Positions 52,563 through 60,732 of a DNA stretch of 64,000 bases are shown here, one piece after another. The notes under the pieces are model-generated. The model was given only the letters and a program-made list of their open reading frames with translations. It did no database searches and was not told where the DNA came from. The translations under genes were made by a program, and so were the position numbers. How positions within the stretch are numbered: position 1 is the stretch's first letter; every line of letters begins with the position of its first letter. The stretch covers positions 29,655 to 93,654 of the forward strand of contig JAQWOM010000037.1 in NCBI GenBank assembly GCA_029245865.1. Reading direction: 5' to 3'. Source of the DNA: Planctomycetota bacterium. Lineage in GTDB: Bacteria; Planctomycetota; B15-G4.

Positions 52563-54659
52563 TCAACCACCCGCCAGTAGATTTTCCACCACAAGCTTCG
52601 TGGAGGGGAAGGCGCGCTCCCGCAGCTTGGCGAGCTTCTCCGACGACAGCCCACGCCCAGCCTTGATGGCTCGCGGGCGAGCAACGGCGAGCAGTTCAAC
52701 GTCCGAAACAGGGTCCAGCACGAGAAAGCCTGGCATGCCGCTTTGCCGTGTGCCCAGCATCTCTCCCGGGCCTCGCAATCGCAGATCTTCTTCGGCCAGA
52801 ACGAAACCATCGTCCGTTGAACACAACGCGTCCACCCGCTCGCGGGAAGGGCCCGCAGAGGAGAGCGGGCCGAGCAAAAGGCATCGGCCGGGACGCTCTC
52901 CGCGACCGACACGTCCACGAATCTGATGCAAGGTGGCCAATCCAAACCGCGCCGGGTCTGGGATGACCACAAACGTAGCAGCGGCCACATCGAGGCCCAC
53001 CTCCACAATCACCGTGGCCACCAAGACCGACAACTCTCCGGCGCGGAAGGCATCGAGAACCCTGTCCCGCTCCTCGGCAGGCATGCGTCCATGAACAGAG
53101 CCCACCGAAACATCTGGACCGAGACGGTTGCGCACCAACTCCAACGTCGACTCGACCGAGTGATTCTCTTCTTCTTGCGAAGAAATCGAGGGGCACACCA
53201 CATAGCCTTGCCCACCCGCCGAGATTTCCTTGGCCAGAGAGCGCCACATTGCGGGCTGTTTCCCTGACGTCACATAGCGAGTCACACGCGGAGACCGGCC
53301 AGGAGGAAGCTCGTCCAGCAGACTCACGTCCAGCTCACCATAGGCCGTGAGTGAGAGCGTGCGTGGAATCGGCGTGGCCGTCATCACCAGAAGATGCGTC
53401 TCTTCTCCTTTGCCTCGAAAGCGCATTCGCTGTCGCACACCAAAACGGTGCTGTTCATCGACGACCGTCACGGCCAGATCGGCAAACTCCATGCGTTTGC
53501 CCTGCAAGGAATGCGTGCCGACAATCAACTTGGCCGAGCCATCCGCAGCAGCCGCCCGTGCGGCTCGTTTTTCTGCGGCAGCGCCGCGCCCGGTGATCAA
53601 CGCAACACGCGGCCCATTGCCCTCCGGCCACCCAGAGGCCACGAGTTCCTCGAGAGCCGTGGCGTGCTGCATCGCAAGAACTTCCGTTGGAGCCATGATG
53701 GCTCCCTGGCGGCCACACCCCACGGCTGCCAACAGCGCATAGAAAGCGACAAGGGTCTTGCCTGAGCCAACGTCACCTTGAAGAAGGCGCCCCATGGGCC
53801 GGCGCTTCTCTGCGAGGTCTGCGCGCAACTCTTGAAACACTCGCGCCTGCGCAGCAGTTGGTGTGTGCGGCAGCTTGGCGAGTAATTTTCGATGCAGCGT
53901 CTCGCTGACCTTGACGGGCGGTGCTCCATGACTCGCAAGCGCTGCTCGGCGCGCACCCACTTCAAGAGACAGGGCCCAGGCCTCGTCGTAGGCCAAGCGC
54001 TGGCGCGCTCTGCGTGCAGATTCCAGATCGTCTGCCAGATGAATGGCAGTCAATGCCTCTGCAAGTGTCGGCTCGCCTGGTTCCAGGTCGCGCCATTCCG
54101 AAGGTGGATCCGCTTCAAGAATGGTGGCGAGAAGTTTGCGATGCACTCTCGGTGCAATGCCCACCGGCAATCGGTAGATCGGCAAGCAAGAAGACGCGGG
54201 CCCCATGGCTTCCTCGGGGAGCCGCTCGTAGTCTGCCGCCAGCAACCGCGGCAGGGCTCCGTCCGCAGCAGGTCGTTCGACCTTGCCGGCCACCCACACT
54301 CGTTGCTTCGCCAGGCTCTTCGCCAGATACGCCCGATTGAAGAGCAACACGAGAGCTTCGTCGCCAGAATCATCCCGAACCCGAAGGCTCACCGTGCTCC
54401 TTCGCCCTCGGCGTCGGAGCGAAGAGCGCAAGACCTGCCCCACCAAGGCACCTCGCTCTCCATCGACCAGCGCCGCCACAGGCCCTGGTTCGGGGCGCAT
54501 CCGGTACCGATTGGGCAGGTGATACAGCAGGTCTCGGCAATTGTAGAGCCCCGCAGCGGCATAGGCTTGCGCCCGTGCAGGCCCGATTCCGGGCAAACCC
54601 TGAGGAGATCGGTCGAGGAGCTGTTGGGGCTTGGCTGCGTTTCGCGTCACAATGGGCAC
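52563..54659 (-). CDS. recG: ATP-dependent DNA helicase RecG
   Basis: A 698-residue branch-migration helicase for recombination and replication-fork repair. The N-terminal wedge domain has LPGIGPARAQAYAAAGLYNCRDLLYHLPNRY; the helicase core has Walker A GDVGSGKT, the DEQH box (VTVVDEQHRFGV), TATPIPRTLSLTAYG, and C-terminal motifs VGSVHGRM, VIVEVGLDV and QIRGRVGRG. The start is GTG 54659, with GAGAGG about ten bases upstream. Its start lies almost back to back with the divergent gene at 54662, so the two share control sequence and overlap their leaders. Confidence 0.95.
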   Translation of the reverse strand: MPIVTRNAAKPQQLLDRSPQGLPGIGPARAQAYAAAGLYNCRDLLYHLPNRYRMRPEPGPVAALVDGERGALVGQVLRSSLRRRGRRSTVSLRVRDDSGDEALVLLFNRAYLAKSLAKQRVWVAGKVERPAADGALPRLLAADYERLPEEAMGPASSCLPIYRLPVGIAPRVHRKLLATILEADPPSEWRDLEPGEPTLAEALTAIHLADDLESARRARQRLAYDEAWALSLEVGARRAALASHGAPPVKVSETLHRKLLAKLPHTPTAAQARVFQELRADLAEKRRPMGRLLQGDVGSGKTLVAFYALLAAVGCGRQGAIMAPTEVLAMQHATALEELVASGWPEGNGPRVALITGRGAAAEKRAARAAAADGSAKLIVGTHSLQGKRMEFADLAVTVVDEQHRFGVRQRMRFRGKGEETHLLVMTATPIPRTLSLTAYGELDVSLLDELPPGRSPRVTRYVTSGKQPAMWRSLAKEISAGGQGYVVCPSISSQEEENHSVESTLELVRNRLGPDVSVGSVHGRMPAEERDRVLDAFRAGELSVLVATVIVEVGLDVAAATFVVIPDPARFGLATLHQIRGRVGRGERPGRCLLLGPLSSAGPSRERVDALCSTDDGFVLAEEDLRLRGPGEMLGTRQSGMPGFLVLDPVSDVELLAVARPRAIKAGRGLSSEKLAKLRERAFPSTKLVVENLLAGG

Positions 54660-54661
54660 TG

Positions 54662-56053
54662 ATGATGACCTCTCGCTCTACATGTTGTGAAATTCTAATC
54701 ATGGTCGGCAGCCTGCTGCTGTCCCTCACGGCCACCACTTTCGGTGCGCAGCAGGCTGGGTCTCCAGCTCTTCAGGCCGATTCTGCGGAGTTGAGCCGCG
54801 CCTCGGCCCTTCTGGATCAAACCAGGGAGGCCCTTGCGGAGGCTCAACAAGCCGTCGAACAACTGGTCTATGACCTGGAAGACGACTACGCCACGTTGAC
54901 GAGTGCGTCCGGCGCCGCGGGTGCGAGGCGCGCCCTGGTCCTGGCCATGGCCGATGCGATGGAGACGGCTCAAGCCCGAATCGCTGCCGGAGGCGTTGAG
55001 AGTCGCCCCATGATGCGCCCCAGTCGCGTCAAGGCGCTCACCAAGGCCTTTCAAGCCCCGGTACGAAACTCATCCAACGTCCACTCGCGACTGGCAGACT
55101 GGGTTTCAGGTCAAGTGGCAAAAGGCCTCGGTGGACAAACTCAACTGGGCGATGTGGATGCCGAGCAGATCCAGCAACTCGTCGACGCTTTGTTTGTGAC
55201 AGACGAGGCATGGCCCGAATTCTGGAATCGCACCTTTCACGTCAACTTGCCAGAAGCCAAGAGCTACGAGTCAGCGCAACACAACTACGAAGACGCCGGC
55301 CTTCAAATGGACCGTCTCAAGCATCCTGAGCGCTACGGTCCACGCGGCGAACGAGCGCCACCGGGCATGCTGGTCATTCCGGGCGGAGAATACACACTGG
55401 GGCCCAACTCTGGTTGGCCTCGACCGCGGCGCATCAAAGCGTTGCAACCGTTCGCGCTGGACAGGCATGAAGTGACGAATCGTGAATACGCGACATTCCT
55501 CGACACTCAACCCGCCCCCGCCCAACCGGCGCTGCTCCCTCGAGGGTGGCAGCTCACAGAAACGGGTCGTGCGATGTACGACACCACCCGCCGTCAGCAC
55601 CCCGTGATTCACGTGAATTGGGCGCAGGCCGCAGCCTATGCCGAGTGGGCTGGCAAACGTCTCCCCACGGAGGACGAGTGGGAGGCGGCTGCGGGAGGCC
55701 TCGATGGCAGGGCCTACCCGTGGGGCAATCAGTTCCAGGAGGGTTTCGCGAATGGCGCCGGCGTCTCGAACGACACCATGCCCGTGGAGAGCTTTCCGGG
55801 CGCTCGCTCTCCCTCGGGGTGCTTCGATCTTGCGGGCAATGCCTGGGAGTGGACGTCAACGCTGGAGAATGGCACCGACATCGTGAATCTTCCGGATGGA
55901 CTTGTGAACGTGGCCATCCGGGGTGGAAGCTATCGGAGTCAGCGCCATGAACTCGCGACACGTGCCCGCTGGACGGCGCCAGGCATGGATGCCTTCTCTT
56001 CACCGACCTACGATCGCCCCATTGGTTTCCGTTGCGCAATGGACCTGCCATGA
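54662..56053 (+). CDS. FGE-fold (sulfatase-modifying-factor-like) exported protein lacking the catalytic cysteine
   Basis: About 463 residues from ATG 54662; ATG 54701 is also possible and begins the hydrophobic signal more directly (IMVGSLLLSLTATTFGA). A helical region (about 35-130, LSRASALLDQTREALAEAQQAVEQL) precedes the formylglycine-generating-enzyme-type domain: MLVIPGGEYTLGPN, ALDRHEVTNREYATFL, VNWAQAAAYAEWAGKRLPTEDEWEAAAGG, YPWGN, LAGNAWEWTS and IRGGSYRS. The Cys pair of true FGE after GGSY is absent, so sulfatase activation is unlikely; such domains often bind ligands. It overlaps the next gene by four bases and opens a three-gene cassette. Confidence 0.78.
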   Translation: MMTSRSTCCEILIMVGSLLLSLTATTFGAQQAGSPALQADSAELSRASALLDQTREALAEAQQAVEQLVYDLEDDYATLTSASGAAGARRALVLAMADAMETAQARIAAGGVESRPMMRPSRVKALTKAFQAPVRNSSNVHSRLADWVSGQVAKGLGGQTQLGDVDAEQIQQLVDALFVTDEAWPEFWNRTFHVNLPEAKSYESAQHNYEDAGLQMDRLKHPERYGPRGERAPPGMLVIPGGEYTLGPNSGWPRPRRIKALQPFALDRHEVTNREYATFLDTQPAPAQPALLPRGWQLTETGRAMYDTTRRQHPVIHVNWAQAAAYAEWAGKRLPTEDEWEAAAGGLDGRAYPWGNQFQEGFANGAGVSNDTMPVESFPGARSPSGCFDLAGNAWEWTSTLENGTDIVNLPDGLVNVAIRGGSYRSQRHELATRARWTAPGMDAFSSPTYDRPIGFRCAMDLP

Positions 56054-56280
56054 CAGCCTTCTCCACACCTCCGCCAGCCGCACAACCTGAACCGAGCCCC
56101 AAGGGATCGCTCGGGGAGACGACTGGCCTGCTGTTGGTTCTCGCGGCAGACCTGATCTCAGTACCTTTTCACTTCGTGGCATTCCTCATGACCCGCGACT
56201 CGCACTGCCGTCACTTCCAGAAATCGCTCCAGCAAGCAGCCGACTCCACGGCTCAGCAAACGAAAAGCTCTTCGTCATGA
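56050..56280 (+). CDS. Small single-pass membrane protein
   Basis: A 76-residue protein: Pro/Ala-rich N-terminus (1-22), one TM (about 25-48, TGLLLVLAADLISVPFHFVAFL), and a short His/Gln/Ser-rich tail. I do not recognise it. Its reality is supported by four-base ATGA overlaps on both sides (56050-56053 and 56277-56280), so it is translated between two larger genes. Perhaps it is a membrane anchor or assembly partner for them. Confidence 0.65.
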   Translation: MTAFSTPPPAAQPEPSPKGSLGETTGLLLVLAADLISVPFHFVAFLMTRDSHCRHFQKSLQQAADSTAQQTKSSSS

Positions 56281-57329
56281 AAATCCCGGGAACGCCCATT
56301 CGTCACGCAGGCGGCAACTACCTGCTCGTCGAAGGCGGTTACAGTCACGACACCCGCAGCATCACATTGCTTGCCGAACCTGAAAACTCGGACTTTTCTC
56401 ATCCCGAACGCGCACAACGCATCGTCTGGATCGACCAGGGTGAGTGGTATCCCATCGCGCAGTGGTCCGTCGGCATGGTCGCTCTACAAGAAAACGACTA
56501 TTCGGGTCAGCGACCGCTCATCGATGAAATCTTCGAACGATTTCGGCTTGAGCAACAAGACCTGCCCACCATCGCCTGGGCCATTCAGGGCGAGGGAGGA
56601 TTCGCGGGGACACTCGAGCCCATCCTGCCGATGGGACTGGCAGTCAAAGTTTTTGAAGACGAAGCCGGTGCTGCCGAAGTCTCCGGGGCGGAGCAGCTCG
56701 TGCCGATCACCAACCTGCCCAACTTCCTGACACATCTGGCCCGCGAGGGGTACGCAGGAGTCATGATGGACGGGCAGCAGCCCCTCTTCTTCTGCATCGA
56801 CTCCATGAGTGAGTTGCAGTTTCTTCGGGTGCGGCGATCCGATGGAGGCTCGATGCAGCTCGACATTCTCGACGAACAGGGCGGCTGGCTTCAGTACGAA
56901 GGCTCCGAAGAAATCGAAATGCTTGAGAACCGCGATGCGTGTGACAACCGCCTCGTAGAAACCATTGGAAGGCGCCCTGTGATGAGTTGGCCAAACGACG
57001 GCGAGTTCTGGTCAGTCGGGCCAAAAGGCGGTTCCCCCGGACTCATCACCAACGAAGAAGATGAGTTGTCTTACGGCCTGCTCTTTGTTGACGAGGACGA
57101 AGCGCGTGACTGGCGCGAGGACACGGAATCTCCCTGGGTTTCTTTTCCCGTGGAAGACCTGAATCATTTCCTCTCCCGCAAGGAACTCGAGGACTGCGGC
57201 GCTCTCCTCAATCCAGGAAGTCACCGGGTGCATTCCGGCATTCTCTGGCTCGACGGCGAGCGAATCGTGCTCGACAGCTACAGCGGCTACTGGGCCCTCG
57301 ACGGCGACGAGTTCGAACAGGTCGGCTAG
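56277..57329 (+). CDS. Hypothetical acidic protein with internal duplication
   Basis: A 350-residue soluble protein rich in Glu/Asp, with no signal peptide. Two regions look homologous: about 122-185 (LAVKVFEDEAGAAEVSGAEQ, VPITNLPNFLTHLAREGYAG, VMMDGQQPLFF) and about 260-330 (YGLLFVDEDEARDWREDTES, FPVEDLNHFLSRKELEDCGA, ILWLDGERIVL). Each has the order strand, acidic loop, W/V patch, helix with FL, then strand with DG. This resembles SseB-type domains, but the match is only visual. It is the last gene of the cassette with the FGE-fold and small membrane proteins, convergent with the ATPase gene at 57381. Confidence 0.65.
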   Translation: MKIPGTPIRHAGGNYLLVEGGYSHDTRSITLLAEPENSDFSHPERAQRIVWIDQGEWYPIAQWSVGMVALQENDYSGQRPLIDEIFERFRLEQQDLPTIAWAIQGEGGFAGTLEPILPMGLAVKVFEDEAGAAEVSGAEQLVPITNLPNFLTHLAREGYAGVMMDGQQPLFFCIDSMSELQFLRVRRSDGGSMQLDILDEQGGWLQYEGSEEIEMLENRDACDNRLVETIGRRPVMSWPNDGEFWSVGPKGGSPGLITNEEDELSYGLLFVDEDEARDWREDTESPWVSFPVEDLNHFLSRKELEDCGALLNPGSHRVHSGILWLDGERIVLDSYSGYWALDGDEFEQVG

Positions 57330-57380
57330 CGACCAGCTGCGTCGGCTGATTTCCCGACCTACGGCGCCTCGGGGAGCACC

Positions 57381-58319
57381 TCAGACCAGAGTGTCTTCGT
57401 CATCCTCGCGCTTGCGCTTCTTGCTCTGGCTCTTGAGGAAAGCCCGCTCCTGCTTGCGGAGGCTTTGCTCGGCCTTCGCGAGGTTTTTAGATGTTTCGGC
57501 AGTCTCGCCGTCGGGACTGGCTGCCTCAGCACGACTCTCTTCGTCAGCCTCTGAATAACGGCCGGGGTCGTCACGATCGACCGTCAGACCCGTGAGAAAT
57601 GTCCCGAGGACCTGACCTCCAGCCGATCGAATCAGATCGAGACTGCGGTTGACCTTCTCACGCGGTGCTTCCTGGAGTCGCACCACCACAAGAGCTCCAT
57701 TGACCAGTGCCGAGACAACACACGCATCGGTCCACGGATTGACGGGTGGTGAATCCAAAATGATCCACGAGTAACGACGCTTCAACTCCGTGATCAAGTT
57801 CACGAACTGCTCAGAACCCAGAAGTTCTGCAGGGTTGTCGGGCTCTGCACCGGCACAGATCACATCCATGTTTGGAATGACCGTTGGTACGCGCACCTGA
57901 CTGAGCGAGACATCTCCCTTGATGAGTTCGGTCACTCCCTGGTCCATATCAACCCCAAGGATCCGACCAAGACTTGGCGCTCGTGAATCCAGATCGAGAA
58001 GGCAGACCTTGGCGCCCGGAGCCTCTGCGAGGCAAGCCGCAAGGTTGGCGGCCGTGATGGACTTTCCTTCGCCACGCTGACTGCTCGTGACCACGATCGC
58101 CCAGGGCGCCCCGGAACGATTGATGGCCATCAGGTTTGTGCGACAAGCTCGGTACTGCTCTGCATGAAGCGCGCCGGGCTCGTGGTACATGACCAGGTGT
58201 CCGTCGACCCTGGACAAGAGACCGCCCGGGCGTTCTCGAACGTGTTCCTGTTGATCGACGGGCCATGACGGATCCGAGGCCGTGTCGGCAGGCTGCACGG
58301 GTCTTTCGTTTTCGGTCAT
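57381..58319 (-). CDS. BY-kinase/CpsD-like P-loop ATPase without tyrosine cluster
   Basis: A 312-residue cytoplasmic MinD/ParA-superfamily ATPase of the exopolysaccharide type. It shows Walker A SSQRGEGKSITAAN (GEGKS 83-87), the second Walker A' at LLDLDSRAPSLG (108-119) and Walker B WIILDSPP (185-192). The N-terminal HAEQYRACRTNL phrase is typical of CpsD/Wzc kinases. The C-terminal tail is charged (KAEQSLRKQERAFLKSQSKKRKRE) and has no cluster of tyrosines, so autophosphorylation of the usual kind is doubtful. It may regulate polysaccharide chain length without a Wzz partner here. The start ATG overlaps the acyl-CoA dehydrogenase stop by four bases. Confidence 0.82.
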   Translation of the reverse strand: MTENERPVQPADTASDPSWPVDQQEHVRERPGGLLSRVDGHLVMYHEPGALHAEQYRACRTNLMAINRSGAPWAIVVTSSQRGEGKSITAANLAACLAEAPGAKVCLLDLDSRAPSLGRILGVDMDQGVTELIKGDVSLSQVRVPTVIPNMDVICAGAEPDNPAELLGSEQFVNLITELKRRYSWIILDSPPVNPWTDACVVSALVNGALVVVRLQEAPREKVNRSLDLIRSAGGQVLGTFLTGLTVDRDDPGRYSEADEESRAEAASPDGETAETSKNLAKAEQSLRKQERAFLKSQSKKRKREDDEDTLV

Positions 58320-60010
58320 GGACGCTCTCCAGGCATTCCACCCAATCGGGTGATGAGCCCCGCAGTCTTCAACAGAATCGCGTCATCATTGTCGCGCAGA
58401 GACTGCGAAGCTCGGCGTCCAAAACGCTGCAATCGCCGACAAGAGCCCTTGGCGAGCAGAATTTCGTGTTCCAGAGCCTCCGGCCCCACGGTTTCGGCCC
58501 CCTGGTCGTGCAGGCTGACAGCCCGGGACAGCACGGCAGCCTGGGCATAGGTCGCCAGAACTTGATCCGTCAGGGCCGCCACGACCAGTTGCTGCTCGCG
58601 GAGGGCCTTTCCGTGCGTCCGCACGGCCTTCCCCGAAGCGACAGCCAGTTCGGCCACTGCCATCGAAAGGGCCAGGGACTCGGCTCTCAACTCATCGGGC
58701 ACCTTCATGGGGTCGGGGACCTCGGCACCGTCAAGCAAACGCCCGTAAGGATCATCGCGCCCCGGAATGCTCTCGGACAAACGCTCTGCCGGCCCTCGCA
58801 GCCCACTCGTCGCCACCATCACCCGGAGGATTTCGTTGGTGCCCTCGAAAATCATGTTCACACGCGCATCGCGAAGCATGCGCTCGAAGGGGTAGTCCGT
58901 CGTGAAGCCATTGCCACCGGCACACTGCACGGCATCGTTGACGACAGACCACAGCGTCTCGGTGCCAAAGATCTTGCACAACGCAGACTCCAGAGGCAGA
59001 TCGACACCGTGCCGATCTGCCAGCCCGGTGGTCAGGAACACCATGCACTCCAGTGCGTGGAGGCTCTGTGCCATGCGCCCGAGCTTTTGCTGAATCAACT
59101 GAAACTCGGCGATGGGTCGTCCGAACTGCTGCCGCTCGGTGGTGTATTTCACGGCTTCTTCGAGCAGGTAGCGAGACGCACCGAGGCAACCACCCGCAAG
59201 GCCCGTGCGCCCCCCATTGAGGATATCCAGCGCCAGCCGAAACCCTTCACCGGGCACACCGACAAGGTTCTCAACGGGCACCGAAACGTCCTCGAAAACC
59301 AAGGGGACGGTAGAGCTGCCACGGATGCCGAGCTTTGTTTCCTCGCGCCCCGCCTCGTAACCCATTTCACGCTCGACCAAGAGGCAAGAAATCGAGGGGC
59401 GGCCATCTGTTCGCGGATGATCCGGAGTCCGCACAAAAAGTGTGACGAGGTTCGCGAGCCCGCCATTTGTGATCCAGAGCTTGTTGCCATTGACCACGTA
59501 GTGCTGTTTGTCTTCGGACAACTTGGCGGTACACGTCAGCGCTTGTGCATCACTGCCGGCATCGGGCTCCGACAGGGCAAAAGCGGCCTTCAGTTCACCG
59601 GTGGCCAGGCGCGGGAGGTACTTTGCTTTCTGTTCCTCGGTGCCAGCCAGCAGCAACGCCTTGATGCCGATGGTCGAATGCCCGCCAGACAAGATGGCGA
59701 CGGCGCCGTCCGCTGCCGACAGGTCCATGCCCACGCGGCAGTACTGCGTCGCATTGAGGTCCAACCCGCCGTACTCCTCGGGAATGCGCATCCCGAACAG
59801 ACCCAGTTCTGACAGCCCCGCAAGGACTGCCTCGGGGACCGCATGTGCTCGATCGATGGACTCGGCATCGATGTGTTCCTCGGCGAAGCGCCCAAAGGAC
59901 CCGCGCACCATGGAGAGCAGTTCAGCCGAATCCGGGTCAAGGAAGGGGTAAGGACAGAAATCGGCCGCGTCGAGCTGACCAAGAAACATCGAATGAACAG
60001 GAGATGGCAC
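58316..60010 (-). CDS. Acyl-CoA dehydrogenase (VLCAD/ACAD9-like)
   Basis: A 564-residue FAD enzyme of fatty-acid beta-oxidation. Signatures are FGMRIPEEYGGLDLNATQYC, AFALSEPDAGSD, WITNGG, TVPLVFEDVSVPVENLVG, ERQQFGRPIAEFQLIQQKLGRM, CAGGNGFTTDYPFERMLRDARV and MIFEGTNEILRV, the last with the catalytic Glu. A C-terminal extension of about 160 residues matches the very-long-chain or ACAD9 class rather than short-chain enzymes. The start is uncertain: GTG 60010 or ATG 59989, neither with a strong ribosome site. Its coupling to the downstream P-loop ATPase is unusual. Confidence 0.92.
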   Translation of the reverse strand: MPSPVHSMFLGQLDAADFCPYPFLDPDSAELLSMVRGSFGRFAEEHIDAESIDRAHAVPEAVLAGLSELGLFGMRIPEEYGGLDLNATQYCRVGMDLSAADGAVAILSGGHSTIGIKALLLAGTEEQKAKYLPRLATGELKAAFALSEPDAGSDAQALTCTAKLSEDKQHYVVNGNKLWITNGGLANLVTLFVRTPDHPRTDGRPSISCLLVEREMGYEAGREETKLGIRGSSTVPLVFEDVSVPVENLVGVPGEGFRLALDILNGGRTGLAGGCLGASRYLLEEAVKYTTERQQFGRPIAEFQLIQQKLGRMAQSLHALECMVFLTTGLADRHGVDLPLESALCKIFGTETLWSVVNDAVQCAGGNGFTTDYPFERMLRDARVNMIFEGTNEILRVMVATSGLRGPAERLSESIPGRDDPYGRLLDGAEVPDPMKVPDELRAESLALSMAVAELAVASGKAVRTHGKALREQQLVVAALTDQVLATYAQAAVLSRAVSLHDQGAETVGPEALEHEILLAKGSCRRLQRFGRRASQSLRDNDDAILLKTAGLITRLGGMPGERP

Positions 60011-60199
60011 GGTTCTTTACGCCTGGTCTAAAGGGGTGAAAGCGATTTGCGACGAAATGGGCCGAGGCGTGAACTCATGACCACATCATCGGAACTAGAA
60101 TGCCTGAGACAAAAGCCTTCATTCACTTGACGGCAACCCACGGGGGTGGCTCAATAGACGTTCCCGCTGACTCTTTGTCGGCATCGCTCTTTATCAGTT
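60011..60199. other. Divergent intergenic region before the riboswitch
   Basis: About 190 bp between the divergent acyl-CoA dehydrogenase and the riboswitch-led transcript. Both promoters should lie here. I see no gene and no promoter I would stand behind. Confidence 0.45.
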
Positions 60200-60440
60200 C
60201 GATTGTGTGTTCTCGGCCTCGGGGAAGACGGTGAAAATCCGTCACGGACCCGCCGCTGTGAATGGTGACAACAGGTACATGGGGCCTTTCAGCGTCCCGG
60301 TCACTGTCTGATGCACACGCCTGACCAGAAGAAGAAAGTACACATCTTCTCCTGAATACCATGCGTGTAAGCCCATCGGATGGGAAGGCGTACCTCGCGG
60401 TCAAGCCATGAGTCAGAAAACCCTGCCGACGAAACGCTCG
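60200..60440 (+). promoter_or_regulatory. Cobalamin (B12) riboswitch
   Basis: The conserved core reads GGGGAAGACGGTGAAAATCC (60221-60240), then GTCACGGACCCGCCGCTGTG (60241-60260), matching the class I cobalamin aptamer with its CCGCCxCTGT box. The 3' half has GATGGGAAGGCG (60379-60390) and AGTCAGAAAACCCTGCC (60411-60427), the GTCAGxxxACCTGCC-type closing element. The ends (about 60200 and 60440) are approximate because P1 was placed by eye. The aptamer is transcribed toward the secreted-protein genes at 60733 and 62096, so adenosyl- or methylcobalamin should lower their expression. Confidence 0.9.
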
Positions 60441-60732
60441 TAACCGCCTCGGATATAGGCCGGCGCGAGCACTCGTTGTACGTCCTGCCCTCGGAAAATC
60501 GGATCTCTGTTCGATCCTGCATTCTCTGCTCGGCAAGGGGACGAAGGCCGCCAGGCAAGCCTGGTTGGAGATCTGCGCACCACATTGTGCGCACGAAAGA
60601 TCCCGACCACTGCTCAGGCGGCTTTTTTTGTCTCTGGAGGTTTCAACCCCGCCCTGCTCACCCACCGAGCAGAGCGCAACTTCGCTCGGGGAACCAGAAC
60701 ACGCGTCATGCGCATCCCCCGGAATCATCACC
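60441..60732 (+). promoter_or_regulatory. Expression platform of the B12 riboswitch with candidate terminator and hairpins
   Basis: A 292-base leader. GCCGCC (60547-60552) can pair with GGCGGC (60617-60622), directly followed by seven T's (60623-60629): a candidate intrinsic terminator with an inner hairpin TGCGCAC/GTGCGCA near 60580-60595. After it, CTGCTC/GAGCAG and an overlapping CCGAGC/GCTCGG can form alternative short stems near 60650-60692. This suggests transcriptional attenuation, but no fold was computed. Confidence 0.5.

Noticed and set aside
54662-56053. True formylglycine-generating enzyme
   Set aside because: The cysteines that follow the GGSY region in active FGE are missing and no sulfatase gene is nearby.
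58265-59812. Plus-strand frame of 515 codons
   Set aside because: It is antisense to the acyl-CoA dehydrogenase and ATPase genes, which are unmistakable.
60123-60731. Minus-strand frame of about 200 codons
   Set aside because: It is antisense to the cobalamin riboswitch and its leader; its sequence is explained by the RNA.
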